A DNA stretch of 31,913 nucleotides from NCBI GenBank assembly GCA_037441225.1, contig JBBISU010000033.1, forward strand, positions 1 through 31,913, given 5' to 3'. This document shows positions 1 to 9,236 of this stretch, in pieces. The stretch's first letter is position 1; the number at the start of each line of letters is the position of its first letter. Position numbers and translations under genes: made by a program. The notes below the pieces were generated by a model that was given only the letters and a program-made list of their open reading frames with translations, was not told the origin of the DNA and did not search any database. The stretch comes from JBBFMJ01 sp037441225 (lineage in GTDB: Bacteria > Acidobacteriota > Thermoanaerobaculia > UBA2201).

Positions 1-117
1 CGAAAAAGAGAAAAGGATATTAGAAAATACAGATAACAGTTGTTTTTTTGACTACAATTGTGCAAGTTGGGTTAAAATAAATTACATAAAATAAAGAAAA
101 TTTTTCGAATGGAGAAT
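1..117. other. Downstream flank of pbpC, no gene seen
   Basis: This AT-rich stretch lies beyond the stop codon of the PBP1C gene. I see no open reading frame that continues off the left edge and no convincing hairpin with a T-tract that would end the alpha-2-macroglobulin/pbpC transcript. Confidence 0.5.
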
Positions 118-2364
118 TTATTTGATTACTTCAAATCTAATTGAAGCAGCATTCCCTTCTTCATCAATAACTTGAAGAAAATGTTTTCCTTCCTCAATAT
201 CAACACTTAAATTATGGTAATCTTTTGTCTTGCCTATAAATCTTTTATCAAGTAGCCACCAAAGATCACTTTTATTTGAACTTATGCTTGCTTTTAAAAC
301 TATTTTTTGATAATTTCCATCAAATTCTTTTGGAATTTTTATTACATTTCCTTCTTCTGGATAAACTATCTTTACTCTCCCGCTTTGAAAAACCTTGCAA
401 AAAGGATTATGGGGAGGGATTTCTTCAAATTTAAGGTTAGAATTTCCTGAATAATATTTCATCTTTAATGGAAGCATAAAAAAGCTCTTTTTTATTGGAT
501 TTATTCCACCCCAACAAGCAGAGCAAACAACTTGATTTTTTTGAGGGTCTATATAATAACTTTTATGATAAGGACAAAGGGGTAAATTTTTTACATTTTG
601 AGGGACCAATGTATAAGTTAAGTTCTTACAATCTTCTTTTGGTAAAAATCCACTATCATTGCATACTAAAATTTCTTCCACTCCTTCTTTTTTTATATTT
701 TCATTATTTTCTTTTGGAAGGGCTAAAAAGATTTGAAAAAGGATAGGACCTGCAAGGGATGCCCCCATTATGTTTTGATTTCCTTCACCTGAAAAATTTC
801 CAACCCATACTCCAATCGTATAATCTTCATTTGTTCCGCAAGCCCATCCATCCCTTTGCTTAAAAGAAGTACCTGTCTTCCAAGCAAAGGAATTTCTCTC
901 TGGATAAATTGAATAATAAATTGCCTCTGGCCTTTTTAAATCCTCTAAGATTTTATAAATTATATATGAAGAACCTTTTGATAAAAGCCTTTTCTTTATT
1001 AAATTTTTTTCTTCTTCCAAAAAAATATATGGCAACCAAACCCCACCATTTGATAGAATTCTAAAAAGATTTGTAATTTCAGCAAGTTTTCCTTCTGCCC
1101 CACCTATAATTAAAGTAAGCCCATACCTTGATGGTTCAGAATCCAAAGCTGTAAACTCTGCTTTTTTTAAAAAATTATAAAAATTTTCAACGCCAAATTT
1201 ATGGAGAAGCCATACAGCAGGAATGTTTAAAGAAGAAACCAAAGCTTCCCTAAAAGTAACTGCTCCTTTATATTTTTTATCAGCATTTTCAGGGTTAAAA
1301 TCGCCAAAGTGAATTGGAAAGTCGGGAAGGAGGGTCTTTTCAGTGGCAAGACCTTTATCTAAATATAAGCCATAAAGGAAGGGTTTTAATATACTTCCAG
1401 TTGACCTTTCTGCTTGGACCCCATCAACTTGACCTTTTTTTCCATCATAAAAAGAAGGGGAACCAACATAAGCTCTTATCTTTCCATCCCTTGTTGAAAG
1501 AACAATAATTGAATATTCATTAACACCTAAAGATTTCAATCTATACAAATTATTTTCACCAATTCTTTCGACAATTTTTTGGAAATTTAAGTCAAGAGTT
1601 GTTTTTACATTTCCCTTAACCTTATCTTTTAGATAAAAACTAAAATGGGGTGCTTCCTTTGGAAAACTTAAACTTTTTTGCAAAAAAGGTTCCGAAATAG
1701 ATGAAAGATAAGTATTTTTGTCAATTATTTTATATTTTAAAAGCTCCTTTAAAATTAAATTTCTCCTATTTTTTATATTAAAAGCATTAATTTTTGGGGA
1801 TCTCAAAAAGGCAGAAAGGGTTGCACATTCAGCCCAGGTCAAGTCCTCTATATCCTTCCCAAAATATCTCAAAGCTCCAGCCCTTATTCCAGACAAATTT
1901 CCACCCATTGGCACAATTGAAAGATAAAGTTTTAAAATCTTTTCCTTTGGATATAAAATTTCCAATTTTGTTGCCTGGATTATCTCTTTTATCTTATAAA
2001 AAATTTTTCTTGGCTTTGGATCCAAAATTCTTATGGTTTGCATTGTAATTGTGCTTCCGCCTTGAATTATTTTTTTATTTTTAATATTTACATAAAGGGC
2101 TCTTAAAATTGAGATTGGATCAAAACCAAAGTGGAAATAAAATCTTTTATCCTCTGAGAAAATAATTGTATATTTTATTTTCTTTGGAATTTCTTTTTCT
2201 TCCTCTAATTTAAATCTCCACTGCTCATCTTTTGATAAAAATGCATAAATTATTTTCCCATTTCTGTCAAAAAGAATTGTGCCATAAGAAGGTTTTAGAT
2301 TTGGCATTGGAATTAAAATAAATAAGATTATGGAAAAGATTATTAAAAGAAAAATCTTTTTCAT
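118..2364 (-). CDS. pbpC: Penicillin-binding protein 1C (bifunctional glycosyltransferase/transpeptidase-like)
   Basis: Predicted inner-membrane peptidoglycan synthase of the PBP1C family, 748 aa, the usual family size. An N-terminal membrane anchor spans residues 4-20. The GT51 glycosyltransferase domain shows EDKRFYFHFG (Glu71 the probable catalytic acid), QGGSTITMQ at 101-109 and the AGALRYFGK segment. The transpeptidase domain has all three penicillin-binding motifs: SILK (Ser324 nucleophile, Lys327), SLN (378-380) and KTGT (496-499). A Cys-containing linker (CPYH, CSAC) leads to a C-terminal Ig-like domain typical of PBP1C. Its start overlaps the stop of the alpha-2-macroglobulin gene in an ATGA, so translation is probably coupled. 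Known: in E. coli pbpC sits beside the macroglobulin gene yfhM in the same order. Inference: it repairs or extends the wall where an attacking protease has been trapped. Confidence 0.95.
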   Translation of the reverse strand: MKKIFLLIIFSIILFILIPMPNLKPSYGTILFDRNGKIIYAFLSKDEQWRFKLEEEKEIPKKIKYTIIFSEDKRFYFHFGFDPISILRALYVNIKNKKIIQGGSTITMQTIRILDPKPRKIFYKIKEIIQATKLEILYPKEKILKLYLSIVPMGGNLSGIRAGALRYFGKDIEDLTWAECATLSAFLRSPKINAFNIKNRRNLILKELLKYKIIDKNTYLSSISEPFLQKSLSFPKEAPHFSFYLKDKVKGNVKTTLDLNFQKIVERIGENNLYRLKSLGVNEYSIIVLSTRDGKIRAYVGSPSFYDGKKGQVDGVQAERSTGSILKPFLYGLYLDKGLATEKTLLPDFPIHFGDFNPENADKKYKGAVTFREALVSSLNIPAVWLLHKFGVENFYNFLKKAEFTALDSEPSRYGLTLIIGGAEGKLAEITNLFRILSNGGVWLPYIFLEEEKNLIKKRLLSKGSSYIIYKILEDLKRPEAIYYSIYPERNSFAWKTGTSFKQRDGWACGTNEDYTIGVWVGNFSGEGNQNIMGASLAGPILFQIFLALPKENNENIKKEGVEEILVCNDSGFLPKEDCKNLTYTLVPQNVKNLPLCPYHKSYYIDPQKNQVVCSACWGGINPIKKSFFMLPLKMKYYSGNSNLKFEEIPPHNPFCKVFQSGRVKIVYPEEGNVIKIPKEFDGNYQKIVLKASISSNKSDLWWLLDKRFIGKTKDYHNLSVDIEEGKHFLQVIDEEGNAASIRFEVIK

Positions 2365-5300
2365 TCTACATTTACATAGCCCTGTGGAAGTATTGCAAAA
2401 AATTCAGGATTATACATTGCTTGCCCTGTTATTGGAGGAAGGATAAACTTTCCTTTTGTTACAACTTTTATTGGTATATAAAAAGTAAACTTTCTCTGGT
2501 ATTCAGGGTTATCCAAAAATACATTTACCCTATCATCCCTTATATCAACATAAGAGGGCTGAAAGGGTTCTTGTGCCCATTGAGGCAAAGGCAAATTTAG
2601 TAATCTAAGGTTAATTGGCTCCCATCCACCTGAAAGGATTTGAGAAAGGGCAATGTATTTTTCATAGCCAAAAAGCTCTAATTCAATTTTTTCATAAATT
2701 ACGGAACCCATCTTTAATTTCTTTTCATCAATCCCTGTTCCATTTTCATCAAGAAAAGTTGTTTTTATTCTCATATTTCTATATTCCTCTTTTGTTGGGA
2801 CTTCCATAGGAATTCCAGAATAGTTTAAATTAATAAATAATGTGCCTTTGCCTTCATTTATAATTTTAATATTCTTTGAGATATAATCTTTTAAATCAAC
2901 TGAATAAATCCTTGAATCTTTTTCAATTTCCTCTTCCCTATCTGGAAATTTTATCTTTGCTTTTATCTTTTCTGATGAAACTTTTATAGAATTTAAATAA
3001 CTCGATAAACCTGCACAAAACCATCCTGCATCATGGGTTGACCACCACTCTCTTTTATTGAAAACCTTTGAATTTGCTCCAAAAACCTTAGAAGCCAATT
3101 CCTTATCAATCCTTGACAAAAAATAAAGATAATTTCCAAAATACCCAAATCTTGAATAAAAGTATTCTGTTGAACCATAAATTTCTTCCACTTTATCTAT
3201 AGTTTTTAAAATCTCCTTTGCTGTTGAATAATCCTTTGCCTGAGCATAAGAAGCAGAAAGGATTAATTTTCCCTGTTTATTTAACTTACTTAAATAATTT
3301 TCTTTAAGTAAATTCATTGAAGAAAAGTCAGGCATTGAATTTAAAGATAAAACAAATAATCTATATGCTTGTACTTCTGGGCTTTCAATCCTTAATCTTG
3401 CTTTTGCTTTTTGATAATCAATTATTTTATCAACAAAACTCTGCAAAGAAAATCCCCTTAAGTTTGCTTCAACTAAAAGATGGGCAACATATACATTTGT
3501 CCACTCAGAAGCAGGATACCTTTCAGAGGGCCAAAAAGAAAAACTCCCTTCTGGAAGGATAAAATTTTGAAGACGCCTAAAACCTTCTTCTAATATACTG
3601 TCCAATTTGCTTTTATTTAAATCGGGGAAAATTTCTCCATATAAGATAACCAAATCCCTTAAATATAAAGTTGCAAAAAGTTTTGAAGAGGTCTGCTCAA
3701 CACAACCAAAAGGATATTGCAAAACAGTTTGATAGATTGACCTTAAAGGAATATTTTGAAAATTTGAAATTGTTAGATTTGCCTTTGCCGTTTCAGGAAA
3801 GCCAAAAACTTGAACCTTTAATTCTTTCTCTTCATTTGGTTGAATTGTATAAAATTCATCTTTTGAAATATATGTATTTATTGGATGGATTGGGATAAAT
3901 TGGGATACCTCTTTTTTCTTTTTATCCTTTAATAAAATTCTAATTTCACCTTCTCCAATTTCATTTTCTTTTGCTTTTGCTTTAAAGAAAACCATTTTTT
4001 CACCTTCTTCAAAAGGAACTTCTATGCTTTTATCACTTAAAATTTCAAAATGTTTTGATGGAAATATTTCAATTTTTATTTTTTCCTTTTTTGTCTTTTG
4101 AATAAACAATTGGAGTGGAATCTCAAATTCATCACCAGGTGCAACTGCCCTTGGAAATGTCGCAAAGGGAATTAAATCATCAACTACTTTTATAAATCTT
4201 TCCTTTGAGCCAAAACTCTTTCCCCAGGTTCCAACAACAATCACTTTTACTTCACCTAAATAATCAGGTAGTGTAACCTTTATTTCTTCTTCACCTTTTA
4301 CATATATTGGACCTTTAAAAAATACAACAGGTGGAAAAGGATTTGACTTTACAGGAGAAACCAATAGCTTTTGACCTGCTCCTTCACCACCAATTTTATA
4401 TGTATAATCAGCAGGAATATCTAAAAGTCCATAAAAATAATCAAAGGAATCCAGATATTTTAAATTCCAAGCCATTTTTTGATAGAAGTAAAGGTAAGGA
4501 TCTGGCGTCTTCTCCTGGGTTAAATTTATAAGCCCTGAATCAACTGCTGCAACAGTTATAACTCCTTCACTACTATTTAAAAGTTTTACTTTTATTGAAA
4601 ACTCTTCCCTTGGTTTTATCTTATCAGGGCATATGAGCTCCATCTCCAATCTTCCTTTTTCAGGCATTACATTAAAAGGAATTATTGCATAAGATCTTAA
4701 AGGAATATCGTTTTTTAGACCAATTTTTTGTATAGCAGAAATGAAAAGATATGAAGAAGGCACCATATCTTCTGTAATTTTTACCTTAAGTCTTGTATTT
4801 GTATTTTTTAAATCTTTGTTTTCCCATTTTATAATATTATCTCCTTTAACAATTGAATAAAAAAGGGTTCCTTCCTCTGGAGTTGCCAAATTTAAATCCA
4901 TAATTTCACCAATATTGTAATTTTCTTTTGCCCCTTCAAATTTTAAATAGCTCCCACCAACTTCTGCTTGTTCTTCACCCCAAAATCTTACAGGGATACT
5001 AAAAAACAAACTTTCATTTTCTTTCCTGTCTCTTATTTCTACAAAATATGTTCCATAACTTTCTGAAAGCAAAACATCAAAAGAAGAAGGTTCTTTTTTA
5101 CTTTTTAAAGAAAAGGAATTTTCAACTTCTGTATAATTTGAAGATATAATCTCTTTAAAATTTCTTATTTCATACCACCAATAGTATTTGACAAAGTAAA
5201 CTTTTACATCCAAATCCCTTTCTTCAACAGGATTCCCTTCTTTATCAACAACAATGTACGAAATTTTTACTTCTTCCCCTGCTTTATAAATTTTTTCAGA

Positions 5301-7733
5301 ATCAAATTTTACACCAACATAGTAATTATATGGGAAAATTAAAATTGATTTTCTATCGTAGGCAGGCCTGCCTCCTTTTTCTGTCACTTCAAAAATAAAA
5401 TCTGTTTTCAAGAAATTTGGCGTATTTTCATCCTTTGAAAAACCCCAGCTACAAGTTGCTTTTCCTTCTTCATTTAAATTTCCTTCCATTATTTTTTCTT
5501 CCTTTGAAAACTTTTTATAAGGGCTTGAGAATTTAAATCCTTTAAATTTTGAAAAGGAATAATCTGTTCCTTCCATCTTTGCTTTTAAGTTAAATTTAAG
5601 TCCTGATGAAGGTGCACCAAATAAATAATTTGAAGAGAGTCCAATTTCAATTGGTAACTCCTCAAAATAAAGTTTTTCTTTTTCAATTGAAATCTCTGGT
5701 TTTATCTTTGGAGGAACAATTGACTCAACCCTTATAGGATGAGAGGCAAGCAATTCTTCGCCAAGATACAAATTTGCATACCAAAGGCCAGTAGGAGAAT
5801 CAACATCTGTCTTTAATTTAAAATAATAAACTCCATTTATTGGCTTTCCATTTACTTCTTCTGAAACATTTTGATTTAAAGGATTTTTAAAAATACATTT
5901 TAATGGAACATCTACTGGCTTTGATATATCTTCCCTTAATATTGAAACCAGATGGATATCATCAGAAGGCCTATAAACACCCCTTTCAGTATATACAAAA
6001 GCTTTAATACCCTCTTTGGAAGGTGAAAAACTCCCTTTTAAATCAAAGGGCTCCAAAGGAGGAGAGGCGGCAGAAGTTCTTATAAAAGACAAATTTTTGC
6101 CCTTTTTGCCTACAAAAAATGATATATTTTCCTTTGAAAAACTTGCATATCCATTGTTATTTGTTACACTTTTTTCCACAAGCAAATTTTGGTACTCAAA
6201 ACCCTCAATTTCAACTCCATCCTCTGGCTTTCCTGTTAAAAGATTATAAGCCCATAAATTCCATTTATTCTTTTCTTTTAAGACCAAAATTGCTATGTCA
6301 GAGATAACAACAATTGCAGAATCTCTCCCTTTATCATAATAATAAGAATAACTACAAGGATTTTCATAATCGTAAAAGTATTCATCATAACCTTCGCAAT
6401 TTACAAGAGCATCCCCTTTTTTAAAATCAAACCTCACATAAAAAACACCTTTATCTGGAAGATTTTCTGGTACATTTAAATTTAAATCCTGCTCAATCCA
6501 TCTATTCTTTTCTGCAGGAATTAAAATTTTTTCTGAATAAACTAATTTTCCAATTCTCTCATAATCATAATAAGCATCTCTTTCATATTCTTCTTCAAAA
6601 TCTTGTAAAAAGAATATAAGGTTTTGAATTGGAATATAATAGACATCTATCTTTAAACTATTAATATTAACTGTTTTAAACCTTAAACTTTTATTTGATT
6701 TTGAAGAAAGGTAAATCTTTCTCTGGGGGAGCTTAAGTTCAGGTGGTATGTCTTTTAATTGAAATGTAAAACTTTGTTCTTCTGAAAGTTTTTCTTCTAT
6801 AAAGTTTTTAAGATTAGGAAGGATTTTAATTTTATAAGAAATATTATGCTGGAAATCCCCTGAGATTTTAAGCAAATTTCCTTGTAAGGAAAATTGAAGC
6901 TCTATACTTGGCTCAATCCTTATAAAATCTTCAAATTTTTCATCTTCTTTTAAAGGATTGCTAAAAGTGATATAAACTTTTGGTCCTTCCTTTTCCCACT
7001 TTACTTGCAAATCCTCTGCTTTAAATTTTTTTACAGGTGCAATGGGAATCCAATAATTCATTTCTTTATTTAATTTTAAACCATCCTTTGAAAATTTAAC
7101 TAAAATTTCCCCTCCACTTTCTGGAGTTATAAAGGAAAATTTTAAATCAAACTTTGAACCACTTTTTTCCAATTTATAATCAATTTTTTCTCCCTTTAAT
7201 AAAACTTCTATTCCTTTTTTTACTTCTTCTAATTTAAATTTATCTTCAGTCATAAAAAATGAAAGGTTAAAAAGTTGCTTTAATTTGTCTTCCGAAGAGG
7301 AATCTCTTTCAAAGCTATGAGAAAAATTATAAATTTCATTTTCAAAAACCTTAAAAGTTATTTCAAGAGGAGGATAATCCTTAAAATAAGAAGAAAGAAT
7401 GCTTAAATTTACCTTGCATCTGTATTGTTGATTTGATTTTAATGGCAGAAAAGGATAAAAAGTTAAAAGATCCTCCCTTTCCCAATATGCTCTTCCTTCA
7501 ATTTTTGGTGTAAATTCAAAGATTTCTTTTGCATTTAATTCTTCCCTTATCTTTGCTTCAGGTATCTCTTGGGTAAAATCAATGGAAATTTTTGAAAAAG
7601 AAGAGATTTCTGCTGAAGGTATTTTTTCAATTATTTTATTATAACCAGATGGAATTTCACCCCTCTTTGGCATCTCCTTAATGCAGCCAATTGTTAAAAC
7701 TAAAAATAAAAAGAAAAAGAAAAACCTTTTCAT
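2361..7733 (-). CDS. yfhM: Bacterial alpha-2-macroglobulin, thioester-type lipoprotein
   Basis: Very large (1790 aa) periplasmic protease-trap lipoprotein. The signal peptide is a Phe-rich stretch ending in the lipobox LTIGC, so Cys17 should be lipidated. Many Ig-like macroglobulin domains follow. The thioester motif GCVEQ is present with Cys1344 and Gln1347, inside the helical segment YPFGCVEQTSS, so this belongs to the thioester-forming class and not to the class that lost the thioester. Known: such proteins covalently trap proteases that cleave their bait region, and they are paired with PBP1C as here. It is first in a two-gene operon. The start is supported by AGGAGG five bases before the ATG and by a promoter just upstream. 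It is slightly longer than the roughly 1650 aa E. coli protein. The long Tyr/Asp-rich segment near residues 385-490 (YERDAYYDYER and similar) is unusual and unexplained. Confidence 0.93.
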   Translation of the reverse strand: MKRFFFFFLFLVLTIGCIKEMPKRGEIPSGYNKIIEKIPSAEISSFSKISIDFTQEIPEAKIREELNAKEIFEFTPKIEGRAYWEREDLLTFYPFLPLKSNQQYRCKVNLSILSSYFKDYPPLEITFKVFENEIYNFSHSFERDSSSEDKLKQLFNLSFFMTEDKFKLEEVKKGIEVLLKGEKIDYKLEKSGSKFDLKFSFITPESGGEILVKFSKDGLKLNKEMNYWIPIAPVKKFKAEDLQVKWEKEGPKVYITFSNPLKEDEKFEDFIRIEPSIELQFSLQGNLLKISGDFQHNISYKIKILPNLKNFIEEKLSEEQSFTFQLKDIPPELKLPQRKIYLSSKSNKSLRFKTVNINSLKIDVYYIPIQNLIFFLQDFEEEYERDAYYDYERIGKLVYSEKILIPAEKNRWIEQDLNLNVPENLPDKGVFYVRFDFKKGDALVNCEGYDEYFYDYENPCSYSYYYDKGRDSAIVVISDIAILVLKEKNKWNLWAYNLLTGKPEDGVEIEGFEYQNLLVEKSVTNNNGYASFSKENISFFVGKKGKNLSFIRTSAASPPLEPFDLKGSFSPSKEGIKAFVYTERGVYRPSDDIHLVSILREDISKPVDVPLKCIFKNPLNQNVSEEVNGKPINGVYYFKLKTDVDSPTGLWYANLYLGEELLASHPIRVESIVPPKIKPEISIEKEKLYFEELPIEIGLSSNYLFGAPSSGLKFNLKAKMEGTDYSFSKFKGFKFSSPYKKFSKEEKIMEGNLNEEGKATCSWGFSKDENTPNFLKTDFIFEVTEKGGRPAYDRKSILIFPYNYYVGVKFDSEKIYKAGEEVKISYIVVDKEGNPVEERDLDVKVYFVKYYWWYEIRNFKEIISSNYTEVENSFSLKSKKEPSSFDVLLSESYGTYFVEIRDRKENESLFFSIPVRFWGEEQAEVGGSYLKFEGAKENYNIGEIMDLNLATPEEGTLFYSIVKGDNIIKWENKDLKNTNTRLKVKITEDMVPSSYLFISAIQKIGLKNDIPLRSYAIIPFNVMPEKGRLEMELICPDKIKPREEFSIKVKLLNSSEGVITVAAVDSGLINLTQEKTPDPYLYFYQKMAWNLKYLDSFDYFYGLLDIPADYTYKIGGEGAGQKLLVSPVKSNPFPPVVFFKGPIYVKGEEEIKVTLPDYLGEVKVIVVGTWGKSFGSKERFIKVVDDLIPFATFPRAVAPGDEFEIPLQLFIQKTKKEKIKIEIFPSKHFEILSDKSIEVPFEEGEKMVFFKAKAKENEIGEGEIRILLKDKKKKEVSQFIPIHPINTYISKDEFYTIQPNEEKELKVQVFGFPETAKANLTISNFQNIPLRSIYQTVLQYPFGCVEQTSSKLFATLYLRDLVILYGEIFPDLNKSKLDSILEEGFRRLQNFILPEGSFSFWPSERYPASEWTNVYVAHLLVEANLRGFSLQSFVDKIIDYQKAKARLRIESPEVQAYRLFVLSLNSMPDFSSMNLLKENYLSKLNKQGKLILSASYAQAKDYSTAKEILKTIDKVEEIYGSTEYFYSRFGYFGNYLYFLSRIDKELASKVFGANSKVFNKREWWSTHDAGWFCAGLSSYLNSIKVSSEKIKAKIKFPDREEEIEKDSRIYSVDLKDYISKNIKIINEGKGTLFINLNYSGIPMEVPTKEEYRNMRIKTTFLDENGTGIDEKKLKMGSVIYEKIELELFGYEKYIALSQILSGGWEPINLRLLNLPLPQWAQEPFQPSYVDIRDDRVNVFLDNPEYQRKFTFYIPIKVVTKGKFILPPITGQAMYNPEFFAILPQGYVNVE

Positions 7734-7750
7734 ACAACCTCCTTTTTGTT

Positions 7751-7779
7751 ATTATAATAAAAGTTTTCACAAAAAACAA
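7751..7779 (-). promoter_or_regulatory. Sigma-70-type promoter of the macroglobulin/pbpC operon
   Basis: On the minus strand there is TTGTTT, a 17-base spacer and a perfect TATAAT (7751-7756 on the plus strand reads ATTATA). Transcription would begin near 7744, giving a very short leader that starts at the AGGAGG ribosome site (7738-7743). Confidence 0.6.
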
Positions 7780-8510
7780 ATAATAAAAATTTTTTAATTA
7801 ACCTAAAAAATCCTATTGAAATTAAAATATTAGTTGAAAAAATCCTTCTTTTTTCTTATAGTAAAAGGCTTCAAAGAAGTAGAAATATTTTTAGTAGCTT
7901 GCTTGTCCCATCCCATTTATTTTGCGCATAGTGCAAATAGACCCCTTACACTATGTCCTTTGCCCGTTTTTGAAAAAGATAAGGCAATTCATGAATTGAC
8001 CATACTGCTCTATTTTTTAATTTTCAAAATTTGTCAATTTATTTATTCGTGTGGGGACAAGCTACGCCCCTACATTGCTGCTCCATTTTATTCTATATCA
8101 TTTTCAACTTCTTTTTTTTGAATAAGCCAAGTTTTGCAGTTTTAAGGAGAAATTTAGATATTAAAAGTAAGTATTTTCTAAATTTTTTGAAACACTACAT
8201 CATCCTATTATAGTTGTTTTACTTTTATTGGTTTTGCACTTAAGTTTAACTTTATATATATCCCATTTTTTGGTGCTTTGTTTTTTATTTAACAAATTTT
8301 AAATCTTTAAAATATATAATTTTTAAAGCATATAAAAATATTTATACCTTCCAACAAAATAACTTTTTCTTTCTCTTCTTTATAAGTTCATCAAAAGCAT
8401 TTTTTTGGAATGCATTATCTAAAAATACCAAAAAGTTTGGCTAATATTAAAATTAAAAATTCAAATCTTTGAGGCTTGGGTTAAAGAATTTTAGCATTGT
8501 AAGCTAAGTT
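7780..8510. other. Non-coding spacer with a decayed repeat
   Basis: About 730 bases with no credible gene between the macroglobulin promoter and the end of the large operon. The middle (about 7956-8073) matches the spacer at 27125-27211 and is listed as a repeat. A weak 5-bp hairpin (TTAGC...GCTAA, 8491-8507) lies just past the stop of the 8511-9236 gene but has no clear T-tract, so I cannot call a terminator. The rest is very AT-rich, with nothing recognisable. Confidence 0.6.
7956..8073. repeat. Intergenic REP-like repeat, copy A (decayed)
   Basis: Holds the same ordered blocks as 27125-27211: 'ctatgtcc', 'cgtttttgaaaaa', the palindrome GGCAATTCATGAATTGAC (7983-8000; one arm base changed), 'actgctct', then GGGGACAAGC...GCCCCTAC (8053-8073). 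About 45 extra AT-rich bases separate the last two blocks compared with copy B. Confidence 0.75.
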
Positions 8511-9236
8511 TCAAGAATCCATTTTAATAGATGTCAATACATTTCCGTTTTCATCTTGAATAACTATATATTTTGCAATACCTGAATATTTATTACTCAA
8601 TTCTTCTTTTAGATTTTTTAATTTTATTTTGTCTTCATTTTCTATTATTATGTATAAAGAATCATCATTTTTAAAAGATGCAAGGGGCTTTACAGATTCT
8701 AAATTATGTGACAAGTCATAGTCCTTAAATTCAACTATTTTTTCTTCTCCAGTTAATAAAAATTTATTTTCAAATCTTTTATTTAATACAACTATTAACA
8801 AAATTAAAATAAAAGGTAAGATTAAAAAAAAGTATCTAAAACTTCCTCTCTTTTTCTCTTTCTTTTTTACAATTTTTTTCACAACTATTTTTTTGTTTTT
8901 TTCCTTTAATGAAATCTCTTCTATAGTATATTTTTCAATCTTTAAAAAACAACTCAAAGTTCTGTTTTTTATATTTGTTATTTCTTTTGCTTTTATCATT
9001 TCGCCTTTTAAAATTAGTTCATTTATTATTGCAGATATTTCCTTTGAAAGTTGCCATATTTCTTTTTCAAATTCTTTTTTTTCCTCTTGAGTGGAGATAT
9101 TATAGGCATAAAAAAGAATTATTATTTTTGAAACTGGATTTTCAATTCCATACTGGTTTATTTTCATTAAATCACTTTCTTCTATGTATTTGCATTCAAG
9201 TAAAATCCTGTCAAAAAGTTCTTTAAAATTGACCAT
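8511..9236 (-). CDS. Unknown single-pass membrane protein, last gene of the large operon
   Basis: 241 aa of unknown family. The first 115 residues look like a helical cytoplasmic domain. A very basic stretch (KKIVKKKEKKR, about 120-130) precedes one membrane segment at about 135-152, and about 85 residues follow outside the cytoplasm. The positive-inside rule gives N-in, C-out topology, and there is no signal peptide. The C-terminal part is acidic and looks like a small alpha/beta domain. The gene overlaps the end of the barrel gene by 14 bases and has GGAG six bases before its ATG, so it is co-translated with the barrel. Its layout resembles an anti-sigma or FecR-type transmembrane signalling protein, but I see no motif that proves this. 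Confidence 0.75.
   Translation of the reverse strand: MVNFKELFDRILLECKYIEESDLMKINQYGIENPVSKIIILFYAYNISTQEEKKEFEKEIWQLSKEISAIINELILKGEMIKAKEITNIKNRTLSCFLKIEKYTIEEISLKEKNKKIVVKKIVKKKEKKRGSFRYFFLILPFILILLIVVLNKRFENKFLLTGEEKIVEFKDYDLSHNLESVKPLASFKNDDSLYIIIENEDKIKLKNLKEELSNKYSGIAKYIVIQDENGNVLTSIKMDS

Noticed and set aside
7834..8121. 95-codon plus-strand reading frame in the spacer
   Set aside because: It runs through the REP-like repeat and decayed palindromes, has no ribosome site, and its translation has no protein-like pattern.
8491..8507. Hairpin TTAGC...GCTAA after the large operon as its terminator
   Set aside because: Only a 5-bp stem with no following T-run; too weak to call.
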